A stretch of 64,000 nucleotides of DNA. It comes from Bog-473 sp963751335. GTDB taxonomy: Bacteria > Actinomycetota > Acidimicrobiia > Acidimicrobiales > RAAP-2. The position numbers and the translations under genes are program-made. How positions within the stretch are numbered: position 1 is the stretch's first letter; each line of letters opens with the position of its first letter. The stretch spans positions 248,001 to 312,000 of the forward strand of contig CAVVUB010000001.1 of the NCBI GenBank assembly GCA_963751335.1, in the 5' to 3' direction. The notes under the pieces are model-generated. The model made no database searches, was not told the origin of the DNA, and was given only the letters and a program-made list of their open reading frames with translations. This document shows, piece by piece, positions 47,630 to 56,785 of the stretch.

Positions 47630-48408
47630 TGGCCAAGATGACCGACACCGCAGCCGAGGCGGCCATCGGAGCGGCGACGAGGGACCTGCACCTGCCGACG
47701 GTGCGCAGCGAGTGTGTGCGTCTGGCCGAGGTGGCGCAGCGTTCCCAGTCGACCTATCTCGGCTACCTGGCCGAGATGGTCTCGGCCGAGGTGGACGACC
47801 GGGCCGAACGCCGCCGCCAGCGACGGATTCACGAAGCCCGCTTCCCCCGGATCAAGCGGCTGAATGATTTTGACTTGGCTGCTGCACCGAGCGTGAACGC
47901 GGCCACCATCTCCATGCTGGCGTCGGGGAGCTACCTCAGCGCCGGCGATCCGATCGTCTTCTTGGGCGACAGCGGGACTGGCAAGAGCCATCTGTTGATC
48001 GGGCTCGGCATGGCGGCCTGTGAGCAAGGCAAAGCGGTGCGCTATGTCACGTGCGCCGCTCTGGTCAACGAACTGGCTGAAGCGGCCGACGAACGCCGGC
48101 TGTCCCGACTCGTCGCCCGCTATGGACGACTCGACCTGTTGTGCCTCGACGAACTCGGCTACGTCCAGCTCGACGCCAAGGGAGCCGAGCTACTGTTCCA
48201 GATCCTGACCGAACGTGAGGAGAAGGCCTCGATCGCCACGGCCTCGAACCTCCCGTTCTCAGAATGGGGCCAGGTGATCGGCGACCCTCGCCTGGTGGCC
48301 GCCATCGTCGACCGGCTCACCTTCAATGCGCACATCGTCGAAACCGGGACCGAGAGCTTCCGGCTGCGCTCGACCAAGGCCAAGCGGGCGAGCACGAAGA
48401 GGAGCTGA
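47629..48408 (+). CDS. istB: IS21-family helper ATPase IstB
   Basis: 259 aa AAA+ protein. Walker A GDSGTGKSHLLIGLG, Walker B LLCLDELGYVQLD, sensor region IATASNLPFSEW and arginine-containing IVDRLTFNAHIVET, all typical of IstB. It assists IstA in target selection. Reading frame intact. ATG 47629 overlaps the istA stop. Confidence 0.92.
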   Translation: MAKMTDTAAEAAIGAATRDLHLPTVRSECVRLAEVAQRSQSTYLGYLAEMVSAEVDDRAERRRQRRIHEARFPRIKRLNDFDLAAAPSVNAATISMLASGSYLSAGDPIVFLGDSGTGKSHLLIGLGMAACEQGKAVRYVTCAALVNELAEAADERRLSRLVARYGRLDLLCLDELGYVQLDAKGAELLFQILTEREEKASIATASNLPFSEWGQVIGDPRLVAAIVDRLTFNAHIVETGTESFRLRSTKAKRASTKRS

Positions 48409-48409
48409 C

Positions 48410-48980
48410 TCAGCGCACCCGCTGCAGGGCGGCGTTGACCATGGACAAATCGAAGGATTCGGGGTCGAAGTAGCGACCGATCCATCCGACGTAGTCGTCA
48501 TGCTCCTCGTGGTCGGGGTCAGTGATGGCCTCGAGGAAGTCGCAAAAGCCATACGGTGCCCCCACAGTCCTCGGGCGGACAGGCGCGCTGACCGTCGACA
48601 CAGACGGCGAACTTCAAGATCAGCGGCACCGGTTCTATCGACTCGACGACGACCTCGTGGCGCCAGCAGTCCCCGAAGTCGTACTCATAGACGAACCGCA
48701 TCCGGCCGGCAACCAGGTCGGCGAGGAGGACTGACTCTTCGTCGATGTCGTCGTTGTCGTATTCCTGATGCGGTACCCCATAGCGACATTCGCCGATCTC
48801 GAAGACATGCAGGTGGTAGTCCTCCCAGCCCATCGCCGCCTGGAAGATCGAGTGCAGCTTGGAGAGCTTGATCTCGCCCGGCACCAGCAGCCGCCGCCAG
48901 ATCGTCGGGGTGTGCTCCATGAGCGAGAGGCGCAACTGGACGACGGTCTTGCTCGATCTACGTCGCTCCTGGACCGCCAT
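48410..48980 (-). CDS. Plasmid pRiA4b ORF-3-family protein, IS21 passenger (one frameshift)
   Basis: About 189 aa. VVQLRLSLMEHTPTIWRRLL, LSKLHSIFQAAMGWEDYHLH, VYEYDFGDCWRHEVVVE and ACPPEDCGG are the signatures of PF07929. One extra G in a G-run near 48570 shifts the frame; the family sequence continues APYGFCDFLEAITDPDHEEH and FDPESFDLSMVNAALQR to the stop at 48410. It lies between istB and the right end of the element, in opposite orientation, i.e. as cargo. Function of the family is unknown. Confidence 0.82.
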
Positions 48981-49070
48981 CTCCGCAGATTAGGAGAGGG
49001 ATGAAGCACCAGCTCAGGGGTGGGGCCAAATCTGATGATCACAGTGGGGCCAAATCAAGTTGACATTCCC

Positions 49071-49077
49071 ATACGTC
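49071..49077. repeat. Right target-site duplication of the IS21 element (ATACGTC)
   Basis: Second copy of the 7-bp repeat at 45976-45982. Confidence 0.7.
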
Positions 49078-49119
49078 GATATCCGGCAGTCTCTGCGTAG
49101 GCCCGGCTAGGCCCAATAT

Positions 49120-49560
49120 AACGTCGGCTGCGGAGCATTGGCCACGGTTTGGAGGGACTCCAAAGGGGCGTTCGGGACCAAGGAACACGTGGACCCGGTG
49201 CGCTTCCTCATCGGGTCGGCTTCTGGCTTCGTCGGTCTCCCAAAAGACGAGCCTTCTACGCCATCAAGACGCACTCCGTGTCCCTCGGGCGCTACCGACT
49301 GACCGTCAAGAAACCTCCTTTGGACGGATTCTGGTCGGTCTCGATCTACAACAATGACGGCTACTTCGAGGAAAACAAGTACAACTCCAGCGTCACAGGT
49401 GACCGCCAAGCCCGACAGCGACGGCTCGGTCACGGTGACATTCGGACCGGAGCCGGACGGCTCAAGTAATTTCCTCTAGGTCATGGACGGCTGGAATTAC
49501 GCCGCTCGGATGTACGTGCCTCGATCGGCGATTCTCGATAGCACCTAGACCTTCCCGGAG
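49120..49560 (+). pseudogene. DUF1254/DUF1214-family protein relic
   Basis: In changing plus frames: WPRFGGTPKGAF, GTKEHVDPVRFLIGSASGFV, then YRLTVKKPPLDGFWSVSIYN NDGYFEENKYNSSV, VTAKPDSDGSVTVTFGPEPD and MDGWNYAARMYVPRSAIL. This is the C-terminal part of the family with at least three shifts and in-frame stops (near 49480 and 49548). Unlike the single-indel genes elsewhere it is broken repeatedly and lacks its N-terminal domain, so real decay is likely. Confidence 0.65.
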
Positions 49561-49684
49561 CCTGAGCCGATTAGTCCAGCCAGGCGAGGACTCGCCCCCC
49601 TTTGCCGGAATGGTGGAGCAGTTCGGCACATGTGGGCATGTGGATAACCGAGCAAGGGGCTTGGCTAAGGGGTACGCTCGCCGC

Positions 49685-50170
49685 GTGCGGAACCTCCGCC
49701 TACCCGGTGCTCTCATAAGCATCGGCTTCGTAGGCGTCCTCGTCTGGACGATCGCATTCCTGATCCCAGCTCCGTATGCGAACGAGGCGTGGGTCTACGA
49801 CATTGCGACGACGGCGGGTTACGGGCTGGCTGGGTTTGCGACTTGGCGGTGGATCGTAGGGAACTGGAAGGCAGGCGGGGACGGCTTCCTTGTCCGAGGT
49901 CCGTCCAGATGGATGGCTGCTGCCTCGGTCGTCACGGCGGCGGGCGTCGCTGCGCTGACTTACCTCACACACCGAGTTCACGGCGGCCCCTACTACCGGC
50001 TCCATCTGGCTGGGAACGCCGTTGGAACCTTGGACTTTCTTCTGGCTGCGCTGGGTTTTGGATCGCGTCGAGTGCCCGTCCCGCTGAACAAGTCGAATCC
50101 TCACTTCTCGGAGGAAACGAGGCCAAGAAGCGCCAGCCCTCGGCCTGGGCGATCCGAGACGCCATGTTGA
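49685..50170 (+). CDS. Multi-pass membrane protein, C-terminus probably disrupted
   Basis: From GTG 49685 (TACGCT box ends 6 nt upstream): RNLRLPGALISIGFVGVLVW, IATTAGYGLAGFATWRWIVG, WMAAASVVTAAGVAALTYLT and LAGNAVGTLDFLLAALGFGS form four helices. After FGSRR the composition changes and the next bases belong to an IS3 orfB relic, so the last 30 residues are probably foreign. Not recognised. Confidence 0.55.
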   Translation: MRNLRLPGALISIGFVGVLVWTIAFLIPAPYANEAWVYDIATTAGYGLAGFATWRWIVGNWKAGGDGFLVRGPSRWMAAASVVTAAGVAALTYLTHRVHGGPYYRLHLAGNAVGTLDFLLAALGFGSRRVPVPLNKSNPHFSEETRPRSASPRPGRSETPC

Positions 50171-50640
50171 AGAACATCCTCTTCGTGCTCTGGAGCACCA
50201 ACCGCAAGGTCTACGGGGCCCACAAGCTCTGGAAGGCAGCCCGCGGTGCGGGCCACGACATCGGCCGGGACCAGGTGGCCCGTCTCATGCGTGAGCTGGG
50301 GATTCGCGGGGTGAGCAAGTGCCGCAAGAAGGTATTCACCACCAGGTCTGACTCCGACGCGGCCGGCCGCCAGACCTGGTCGAGCGCGACTCAGCGTGGC
50401 GCATCCCAACGGCTTGTGGGTCACCGACCTCACCTATGTGCCGACGAGGACGGGGATGGCCTACGTCTGTTTCATCACCGATGCCTTCTCCCGCATGATC
50501 GTGGGCTGGCGGGTGGCGACCCACATGCGCACCGACATGGTGCTCGACGCGCTCGAGATGGCCCGCCACTCGCGCCGAGCCGGTCGCCTGGTCGGTCTCG
50601 TGACCCATTCGGACGCGGGGGCAATACCCCGGAGACCGAA
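50115..50640 (+). pseudogene. IS3-family OrfB transposase relic
   Basis: Frame-shifted pieces of an IS3 OrfB: AWAIRDAMLKNILFVLWSTN, KVYGAHKLWKAARGAGHDIG, RDQVARLMRELGIRGVSKCR, then in another frame AHPNGLWVTDLTYVPTRTGM and AYVCFITDAFSRMIVGWRVA (first and second catalytic Asp). It stops after LVGLVTHSDAG, losing the final Glu region. No terminal repeats found; 5' end of OrfB and OrfA absent. Confidence 0.8.
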
Positions 50641-50775
50641 TCCCTGAGTCTGGCGACGGCGTAAAGATCTGATTGTCCGATCGCCGGGACGGGTGCCACC
50701 CTGCGGCACTTTTGGGCTAGTCGGTTCTCAGGCGATCCTGACGTCCCCCCACCTAACGAGCAAGGAACCACCCAG

Positions 50776-51177
50776 GTGGACCAGATTACAAAACTTGAAC
50801 TCCAAAGGCTCCTTGACCGGGATCGAATCGTGGCGCTCATGAACCGCTACTTCGCTACGATCGACGACGCGAGTGGCCTCGACGCCGAGTGGGCACGCTC
50901 GATCTTCAGCGAGGATGTTCGCGTTGAGCACCGGGGATTCACGCTCGAAGGCATCCAGGACCTAGCCGTCGGCAACCGCTTCGTCCGGGATGGTTGGGAT
51001 CGAACCTTCCACATCAGCACCAACGCTGAGGTCGAGCTCGATGGCGACAGAGCCCACCTCCGAGCTCAGCTATTGGCCATCCATGTACATCCGGAATCGA
51101 CCCCGCCCGAGCCGTACATCATTGCCAACGTGTTCGAAGCCGATGTCCTCCGCACTTTCGATGGGTGGCGGTTTTAA
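50776..51177 (+). CDS. SnoaL-like NTF2-fold protein
   Basis: 133 aa: ITKLELQRLLDRDRIVALMN, RYFATIDDASGLDAEWARSI, FSEDVRVEHRG and TFHISTNAEVELDGDRAHLR are typical of SnoaL_4-type proteins in actinobacterial catabolic clusters (dehydratase/isomerase or non-catalytic). The usual C-terminal strand follows in frame after a TAA (TLNLRPVWSSG), so the stop at 51177 may be premature. GTG 50776 preceded by AAGGAA. Confidence 0.75.
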   Translation: MDQITKLELQRLLDRDRIVALMNRYFATIDDASGLDAEWARSIFSEDVRVEHRGFTLEGIQDLAVGNRFVRDGWDRTFHISTNAEVELDGDRAHLRAQLLAIHVHPESTPPEPYIIANVFEADVLRTFDGWRF

Positions 51178-51242
51178 ACACTGAACCTCCGACCGGTGTG
51201 GTCGAGCGGGCAGTCCCACTTCTACATTGAAACGAGGGAGCA

Positions 51243-51671
51243 GTGACCGCCGCACTGCCCGAAGAACTCAGAGATCTGGTCGAATCGGGCCCGCTGACGT
51301 ACGTCTCAACTATCAACGCCGACGGTAGCCCCCAGGTGACCGCGATCTGGATCGGGTTCGACGGAGACAGCCTCATCAGCACCCACATGCGATACAACGC
51401 GAAGCTGCGCAACATGCGGCGCGACCCTCGCGTCGTGCTCTCGTTCGCCCCACCCCAGCGGCCAGGTGACTGGATGAGCCCGTACGCCATCATCCACGCA
51501 ACCGCCACGATCGGGCCCCTCGCCCCAACCGGGCCACTACTGACACGACTTGCCAAGGCCTACGTCGGACGCGATGTCGAGTACCCGGACCAGTCTCAGA
51601 CCGGGTACATCGTGCGGTACTCGATCGACCGGATCGGCGGCGTCGGCCCATGGGCCGGCGGTGCCAACTGA
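51243..51671 (+). CDS. PPOX-class (probably F420- or FMN-dependent) protein
   Basis: 142 aa split-barrel flavin/F420 protein: LVESGPLTYVSTINADGSPQ, VTAIWIGFDGDSLISTHMRY, NAKLRNMRRDPRVVLSF and a C-terminal SIDRIGGVGPW, the pattern of TIGR03618-like actinobacterial PPOX proteins. Cofactor is inferred from the family. GTG 51243 with GAGGGAG upstream; 65 bp after the SnoaL gene, same strand, probably one operon. Confidence 0.82.
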   Translation: MTAALPEELRDLVESGPLTYVSTINADGSPQVTAIWIGFDGDSLISTHMRYNAKLRNMRRDPRVVLSFAPPQRPGDWMSPYAIIHATATIGPLAPTGPLLTRLAKAYVGRDVEYPDQSQTGYIVRYSIDRIGGVGPWAGGAN

Positions 51672-52175
51672 ACGCCGACCTCCGATGCTTCGAGCAGACC
51701 CAGGATGTCCCCTACCCCTTTGGAAGGCGGGACGATCTGAGTGATTTGCGGCAGCCCTGGAGGCTGGTTCGCTGACGATGGGTGGGTATACCCAGCCTGC
51801 GCTACTTGATTCTCAGCCGTCGACACTGACTGAGCATCCCATCGATTGGGGTAGCCCAGTTGCCAGTAAGGCGGGATTGGGGTCGTATCGACTAGGCATC
51901 CGCTCAATCTAAGGCCTTTGCTCTACGCGATCGGCGAGCGCCAGGTCATGGGAGGCACGGCGGTGCGCAGTTGCACGTAGCTCAGACCGTCGAGTGGCGC
52001 GACCATGCTTCCTCCGGTTTGACGAACATCCACCATCAAGGGCACGGCCCGCTTGAATCCGCCGTCGACCAAAGACACGATTCTGGCATCGGTCGACCTG
52101 GCCGTCACCGCGTACGCTGAGCTTTTGGACCGGGGTCGTCAGAGTCCGCCGGAGACATGTGGGGGATCATACGGT
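51672..52175. other. No supported gene, 504 bp
   Basis: Short frames on both strands without recognisable families. It separates the SnoaL/PPOX pair from the SDR. Confidence 0.4.
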
Positions 52176-53037
52176 ATGGCAACAAGTTCGGGCGGAGTCA
52201 TTGACAGGCGGGTCGCGCTTGTCACCGGGGCCAGCCGCGGCATCGGAAAGGCGATCGCCATCCACCTGGCGCAGGCCGGGTTCGACGTGGCGGTGGGCGC
52301 CCGGACGATGCACGACGGAGAGCAGCGAGAGCACTCGTCGACGGTGACCAAATCCGACACAAGGGCACTCCCAGGATCATTGGCGTCCACCGCCGCGCTG
52401 GTCGAACAGAACGGACAGAAAGCTCTTCCCGTCTTCATCGATCTCCTCGATCGCTCATCACTGGCGTCTGCAACGGCAAAGGTTCTGGAGCATTGGGGAC
52501 GCATAGATGTCCTGGTGAACAACGGTCGCTACGTAGGACCGGGCCACATGGATCTACTGCTTGATACCCCGATTGAGCTCATCGACCGCCACTTGGAGGC
52601 CAACGTGGTGGCTCCAATCATTTTGACCAAGCTCGTTCTTCCCCAGATGCTGGAACGTGGCGATGGCGTTGTCATCAATTTCGGCCTCCAGCTCCGGGAC
52701 CATGGATCCGCCCACTCCCGCTGGCAAAGGAGGGTGGGGTCTGGGCTATGGCGCATCGAAGGCAGCGCTCCACCGAATGGCAGGCATCCTGGCCGTCGAG
52801 CTCAAGGATCAAGGCATTCTCGCCTTCAACCTCAGTCCCGGTTTCATCGCCACCGAGCGAATCGCCATCGACATGGGCGAATTCGGATTCGATGTGTCGA
52901 AGGGTGCACCCGCTGACGTCGTCGGTGCAGTGGCAGCCTGGCTGGTCACCTCCCCCGACGCTGCCGACCGCAACGGACAGTGGATTGAGGCACAGGCGGT
53001 TTGCCGTGAGCTAGCCCTGCTCCCAGGTTGGTCCTAA
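52176..53037 (+). CDS. Short-chain dehydrogenase/reductase (one frameshift)
   Basis: About 286 aa. NAD(P)-binding RVALVTGASRGIGKAIAIHL, DVLVNNGRYVGPGHMDLLLD and, after an inserted T near 52680 (TTT run in AATTTCGG), SASSSGTMDPPTPAGKGGWG followed by the active-site YGASKAALHRM. The C-terminus (AFNLSPGFIATERIAIDMGE) is intact. A 30-residue insert around residue 45-70 (HSSTVTKSDTRALPGSLAST) is characteristic of a subset of SDRs acting on CoA or steroid-like substrates; substrate unknown. ATG 52176. Confidence 0.82.
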
Positions 53038-53068
53038 TTTCTCACTTCCCCGCTACTGTCCCCCTTCA

Positions 53069-53701
53069 ATGGTCGAATCACTTTCCACCCGCGACTTGCT
53101 AATTGACGCCGCGGCGCGACTCTTTGCCGAGCGAGGCGTCGACAATGTCTCCATCGCAGAGATCGTTCGGTCCGCTGACCAGCGCAACACATCGGCAGTC
53201 CACTATCACTTCGGCAATCGTGATGAGGTGCTGCGGGCGGTACTTGCTCGCCATGTGCCCGAACTGGCGGAGCGACGGGCCATCCTGCTCGAACGTGCTC
53301 GCGCCCACCGGACCCGACAGTCCAGAGCTGCTGCCGAAGCCATCGTTCGCCCCATCACGGAATTTGCCCAAGGTGGGTGGCGCCAACGGGCTTACCTCCA
53401 GATTGGTTCCGATCTGGGCGGCGCGATCGAACGCGTGCCACCGGCAATCCGTGACGTGTTGAAGGAGACGGCCGGTCACGAAGCCTGGGATCTCCTCCGC
53501 AGGTGCTATCCGAGGATCCCGAGAGACCTGTGGCGCACTCGTCAGGACATTTGCATTGTCTTCATCGGTCGTGCCGCCGCCGACCGGGCGCGCCAGCTGG
53601 ACAGTGGTAATGGTCCACGCGTGCTATCCGATGATCAGTTCGTCGACAATCTGGTTGAGATGCTCTTGGGCGCGATGAAGGCGCCCCACCGCACCAGCTG
53701 A
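53069..53701 (+). CDS. TetR-family regulator of the catabolic island
   Basis: 210 aa. HTH region STRDLLIDAAARLFAERGVD, NVSIAEIVRSADQRNTSAVH and YHFGNRDEVLRAVLARHVPE; the C-terminal domain resembles the TetR_C_23-like group. A TACTGT box ends 9 nt before ATG 53069. Lies 31 bp after the SDR and 12 bp before the cyclase gene in the same direction, so it probably controls this cluster with a pathway intermediate as ligand (inference). Confidence 0.87.
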   Translation: MVESLSTRDLLIDAAARLFAERGVDNVSIAEIVRSADQRNTSAVHYHFGNRDEVLRAVLARHVPELAERRAILLERARAHRTRQSRAAAEAIVRPITEFAQGGWRQRAYLQIGSDLGGAIERVPPAIRDVLKETAGHEAWDLLRRCYPRIPRDLWRTRQDICIVFIGRAAADRARQLDSGNGPRVLSDDQFVDNLVEMLLGAMKAPHRTS

Positions 53702-53713
53702 CATGCTGAACCT

Positions 53714-54649
53714 ATGGCACGGGAATACGAAGTACCCACCACGGAGACACTCAATCAAATGTACGAAGATCTCAAGAACTGGGATCGATGGGGCATAGAT
53801 GACGAGCGGGGCGCCCTCAATTATCTGACCAGCGAGCACGTGAAATTGGCCAGCCAACTGGTCGTCAGTGGGGAATCAATCAGCCTGGCCCACGACCTCG
53901 GTACCGAACCCCTCCCCGAGCACCCCCATCCGGTGCAACACCACATGCTTGCGTCGGGCGACGCCCGCGACGCCAACGGGATCCCAGGATACGAGGCAGC
54001 CCGAGACCATCTCTCACTCGATATCCATGGGCTCACTACAACCCACGTCGACGCCCTCTCGCACATGTTCGTGCGAGGCGAAATGTATGGCGGCCGCCCG
54101 GCCAGTGAAGTGCGCAGTGACGGCGCTCAATCCAACACGGTTCTCTCCATGTCTGACGGCGTGGTGGGACGCGGTGTCCTCCTTGACATTCCACGAGCAT
54201 TGGGTTGCCCGTTTCTCGACACCGGGGATGTGGTGACCGCAGCTGACCTGGAAACAGCGGAATCCGCCCAGCAGGTGCGTGTCAGGGAAGGGGACGTGCT
54301 CCTGATTGCGTGGGGTCGAGAGGCCCGAAGGACAGCAAAGCGAACCTTCGACGGCTTTTCGGGACTGCATGCCGACTGTATGCCCTGGCTCCACGAGCGC
54401 AAGGTGGCCCTCCTGGGCAGTGACGGGATTTCAGACCCCATGCCGTTTGTGGGCACCCCCTTATGGCCATTCCCCGTCCATCAAATCGGCATCACCGCCA
54501 TAGGCCTGCACCTCATCGACAACATGGCACTCTTCCGATTGACCGAATGGTGCGCAGCGGCGGGCCGCTGGGAATTCCTGTTCACCATGGGGCCACTCCG
54601 CATTGCCCGGGGCACCGGATGCCCGGTGAATCCGGTTGCCGTCCTATGA
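53714..54649 (+). CDS. Cyclase-family (kynurenine-formamidase-like) hydrolase
   Basis: 311 aa. NWDRWGIDDERGALNYLTSE, LDIHGLTTTHVDALSHMFVR and SDGVVGRGVLLDIPRALG contain the metal-binding H-x-D-x-x-H-like signature (THVDALSHM) of PF04199, hydrolysing amides, lactones or cyclic compounds. LADGCxxWLHER-like LHADCMPWLHERKVALLGSD is conserved in the actinobacterial branch. ATG 53714; stop overlaps the next gene (ATGA). Confidence 0.87.
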   Translation: MAREYEVPTTETLNQMYEDLKNWDRWGIDDERGALNYLTSEHVKLASQLVVSGESISLAHDLGTEPLPEHPHPVQHHMLASGDARDANGIPGYEAARDHLSLDIHGLTTTHVDALSHMFVRGEMYGGRPASEVRSDGAQSNTVLSMSDGVVGRGVLLDIPRALGCPFLDTGDVVTAADLETAESAQQVRVREGDVLLIAWGREARRTAKRTFDGFSGLHADCMPWLHERKVALLGSDGISDPMPFVGTPLWPFPVHQIGITAIGLHLIDNMALFRLTEWCAAAGRWEFLFTMGPLRIARGTGCPVNPVAVL

Positions 54650-55038
54650 ACCCATTCGAGACGCTGCGGGCAATGATCCAGCGCTATGCGCGGGCAGCTG
54701 ACGAACGGGACATTGATGCCCTGGTCGAGTTGTTTCACCCTGAGGCCGTCATCTTCGGCGCCCACGGAGAGCAGAACCTCGAGCAATGGCTCGAGACGAT
54801 GCGGGCACCTCGCTCGTTTCCGCAAAGCATGCACGTGCTCGGCGACCCGCTGATCGAGCTGGGTGAGACCGCCGAAGAAGCGACACTTGACACCTATGCG
54901 GTTGTGTACCAACTCAACGAACCTGCGTCGGGAAAGGGTGATCTCACCCTGGGTATCCGGTACATCGACCGCGCCGTCCTTCTGGACGGGGCATGGGTGA
55001 TCAGACGTCGCGAGGCTCACACCATGTGGATTCGCTGA
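54646..55038 (+). CDS. SnoaL-like NTF2-fold protein
   Basis: 130 aa: LRAMIQRYARAADERDIDAL, VELFHPEAVIFGAHGEQNLE and AVLLDGAWVIRRREAHTMWI are typical of SnoaL_4 proteins. The start overlaps the cyclase stop as ATGA, indicating coupling. Function inferred only from cluster context. Convergent with the following deacylase. Confidence 0.8.
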   Translation: MNPFETLRAMIQRYARAADERDIDALVELFHPEAVIFGAHGEQNLEQWLETMRAPRSFPQSMHVLGDPLIELGETAEEATLDTYAVVYQLNEPASGKGDLTLGIRYIDRAVLLDGAWVIRRREAHTMWIR

Positions 55039-55044
55039 GCGGCA

Positions 55045-56742
55045 CTAGGACGGGCAGCTGCGCAGGAGACGACCAGGTGTGACTCCTGTCATTGCCCCAT
55101 CGCGAATGGTGACCTGACCATTGACCATCGTGGCCAGAAACCCTTGTGATCGCTGCTCGAGGCGTCGGCCACCGCCCGGTAGGTCATCAACGAGTGTCGG
55201 GACGGCCGGCCCAACTGTCGCCGGGTCGAACACATTGAGATCCGCCACCATGCCGGGTCGGAGCAGCCCGCGGTCATTGAATCCCCAGGCCAACGCTGGA
55301 GCAAGTGTGATCATCCGGACCGCTTCCTCCAGAGTGAATTCCTCACGATCACGTACCCAGTACCCCAGGAGGTGGGTGTGGATCGAGGAGTCGGCAATCT
55401 GGCTCAGATGGGCACCCGAATCCGAGAATGTCATGACGGCGCGGGGGTGCCGCAGGGCTCGAAGCAGTACTTCCTCATCCTGCGAATAAAGGCTGGGTTG
55501 GATGAAGAGCTGGTCACCACCCGAGGCCACGCACAGGTCGATCATGGCCTCGGCGGGGTGCACGTTCCGGCTGCGCGCAACCTCAGCCACCGAGGGATTA
55601 GGCGGCAGACCCTGCTCGTACACCCGGATCCCTTCGAAGTCGGGTGGTCGGGCCTGGGCTCCCAATCCCTTCCACTGGCCGTAGTCGGCGTGGATGGCGG
55701 CATCGACGAAAGGTTTCCGGTGCTCAGGGTGCCCGAGCAACGCCAGCTGCTCGTTCAAAGCGCGCTCTCGGAGGCCCCGCCATTCCCCCAACAAGTCAAA
55801 GGGCAGGCGAGTCTTGAGCGACAGCAGCACCGAGATACCACGGCAGTGCGTCTGCGCGATGGCCCGCCCACCGGCGTCGGCCACGTCGTCCAGGAAATCA
55901 AGAAGGTGGCCGGCCCCGCTGGTGGCCACCAACCCGAACGTCAGCGGGATGCCGGTATCTGCGGCCAGCGTCTTCATCCGGTTCAGCGTTCGCTTTCTCA
56001 GTTCGGGATCGGGAGCTGACATCCCACTGTCCACCCCTTCGAATATCCCATACCCCACATCGCTCATGGCCTCAACGAGTGCCACCACCTCGTCCCAGGA
56101 CGCCAGCCGTGAGGCAACCGGCCGGTCGTCGGAGGTGAGGTGGTGCTCTATACGTGACGTCGAGAATCCTGCCGCACCCGCTCGCAACGCATCCTTCAAC
56201 TGTCCAACCATGAGACTGAGATCATCGGCCGTCGCTTTTTCGACAAAAGCCCGCTCGCCCATGGCCCAGGTCCGCAGAGCGGAATGCCCGATATTGGCTG
56301 CAAAATTAATGCCCTTGGCCAATCCGTCCACCGCGTCGAGGTACTCGGGGAACGTCTCGAAATTCCACTCGATGCCTTCTGCCAGGGCTTTGGGATTTAT
56401 GTCCTCCGCTCGCTCGAGGTTTCGAACGACAAGCGCTCGCTCGTCCGAGCGGACCGGGGCCAACGTGAAGCCACAATTGCCCATCACCGCGGACGTCACA
56501 CCATGCCAACACGAGCTACTGCCCGAAGCGTCCCAGAACACCTGCGCATCCATATGGGTGTGCCCGTCAATGAAACCAGGGGTGACGACGTGCCCTTCGG
56601 CATCGATCTCATCAGTGCCACGCTCGGAGATCCTGCCGACGTAGACAATCTGACCGTCAGCAACGCCCACGTCAGCCCGAAAAGACCCCAGCCCAGAGCC
56701 GTCAACCACGATTCCGCCCCGGATCACGACGTCAAAGCCCAT
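55045..56742 (-). CDS. N-acyl-D-amino-acid deacylase-like amidohydrolase 1
   Basis: 565 aa. Amidohydrolase_3 / D-aminoacylase type: FDVVIRGGIVVDGSG, metal-binding VTPGFIDGHTHMDAQVFWD, GVTSAVMGNCGFTLAPV, AIAQTHCRGISVLLSL and MTFSDSGAHLSQIAD with the catalytic Asp. It would hydrolyse an N-acyl or ring amide. ATG 56742 with GCGAGGGG upstream; ATG 56760 is an alternative. It is divergent from the amidohydrolase at 56786 with only 43 bp between. Confidence 0.88.
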   Translation of the reverse strand: MGFDVVIRGGIVVDGSGLGSFRADVGVADGQIVYVGRISERGTDEIDAEGHVVTPGFIDGHTHMDAQVFWDASGSSSCWHGVTSAVMGNCGFTLAPVRSDERALVVRNLERAEDINPKALAEGIEWNFETFPEYLDAVDGLAKGINFAANIGHSALRTWAMGERAFVEKATADDLSLMVGQLKDALRAGAAGFSTSRIEHHLTSDDRPVASRLASWDEVVALVEAMSDVGYGIFEGVDSGMSAPDPELRKRTLNRMKTLAADTGIPLTFGLVATSGAGHLLDFLDDVADAGGRAIAQTHCRGISVLLSLKTRLPFDLLGEWRGLRERALNEQLALLGHPEHRKPFVDAAIHADYGQWKGLGAQARPPDFEGIRVYEQGLPPNPSVAEVARSRNVHPAEAMIDLCVASGGDQLFIQPSLYSQDEEVLLRALRHPRAVMTFSDSGAHLSQIADSSIHTHLLGYWVRDREEFTLEEAVRMITLAPALAWGFNDRGLLRPGMVADLNVFDPATVGPAVPTLVDDLPGGGRRLEQRSQGFLATMVNGQVTIRDGAMTGVTPGRLLRSCPS

Positions 56743-56772
56743 CTGACCCCTCGCCTTCATAGGTAATGGGCA

Positions 56773-56778
56773 TATATT
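56773..56778 (+). promoter_or_regulatory. -10 box TATATT, leaderless start of amidohydrolase
   Basis: TATATT ends 7 nt before ATG 56786 within a 43-bp divergent intergenic space that must also serve the deacylase on the other strand. Confidence 0.5.
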
Positions 56779-56785
56779 AGACGTC

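Larger units (their letters stand above)
45983..49070. mobile_element. IS21-family insertion sequence with passenger gene (about 3.09 kb)
   Basis: Contains istA, istB and a minus-strand passenger gene. The ends are inverted: left GGGTG...CTGATGTGGCCCC...GTGATCATCGGATTTGGCCCCA, right (complement) GGGAATG...CTTGATTTGGCCCC...GTGATCATCAGATTTGGCCCCA. Each end carries two copies of TTTGGCCCC-like boxes about 22 bp apart, as in IS21 multiple terminal repeats. Flanked by 7-bp direct repeats ATACGTC. Confidence 0.87.
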
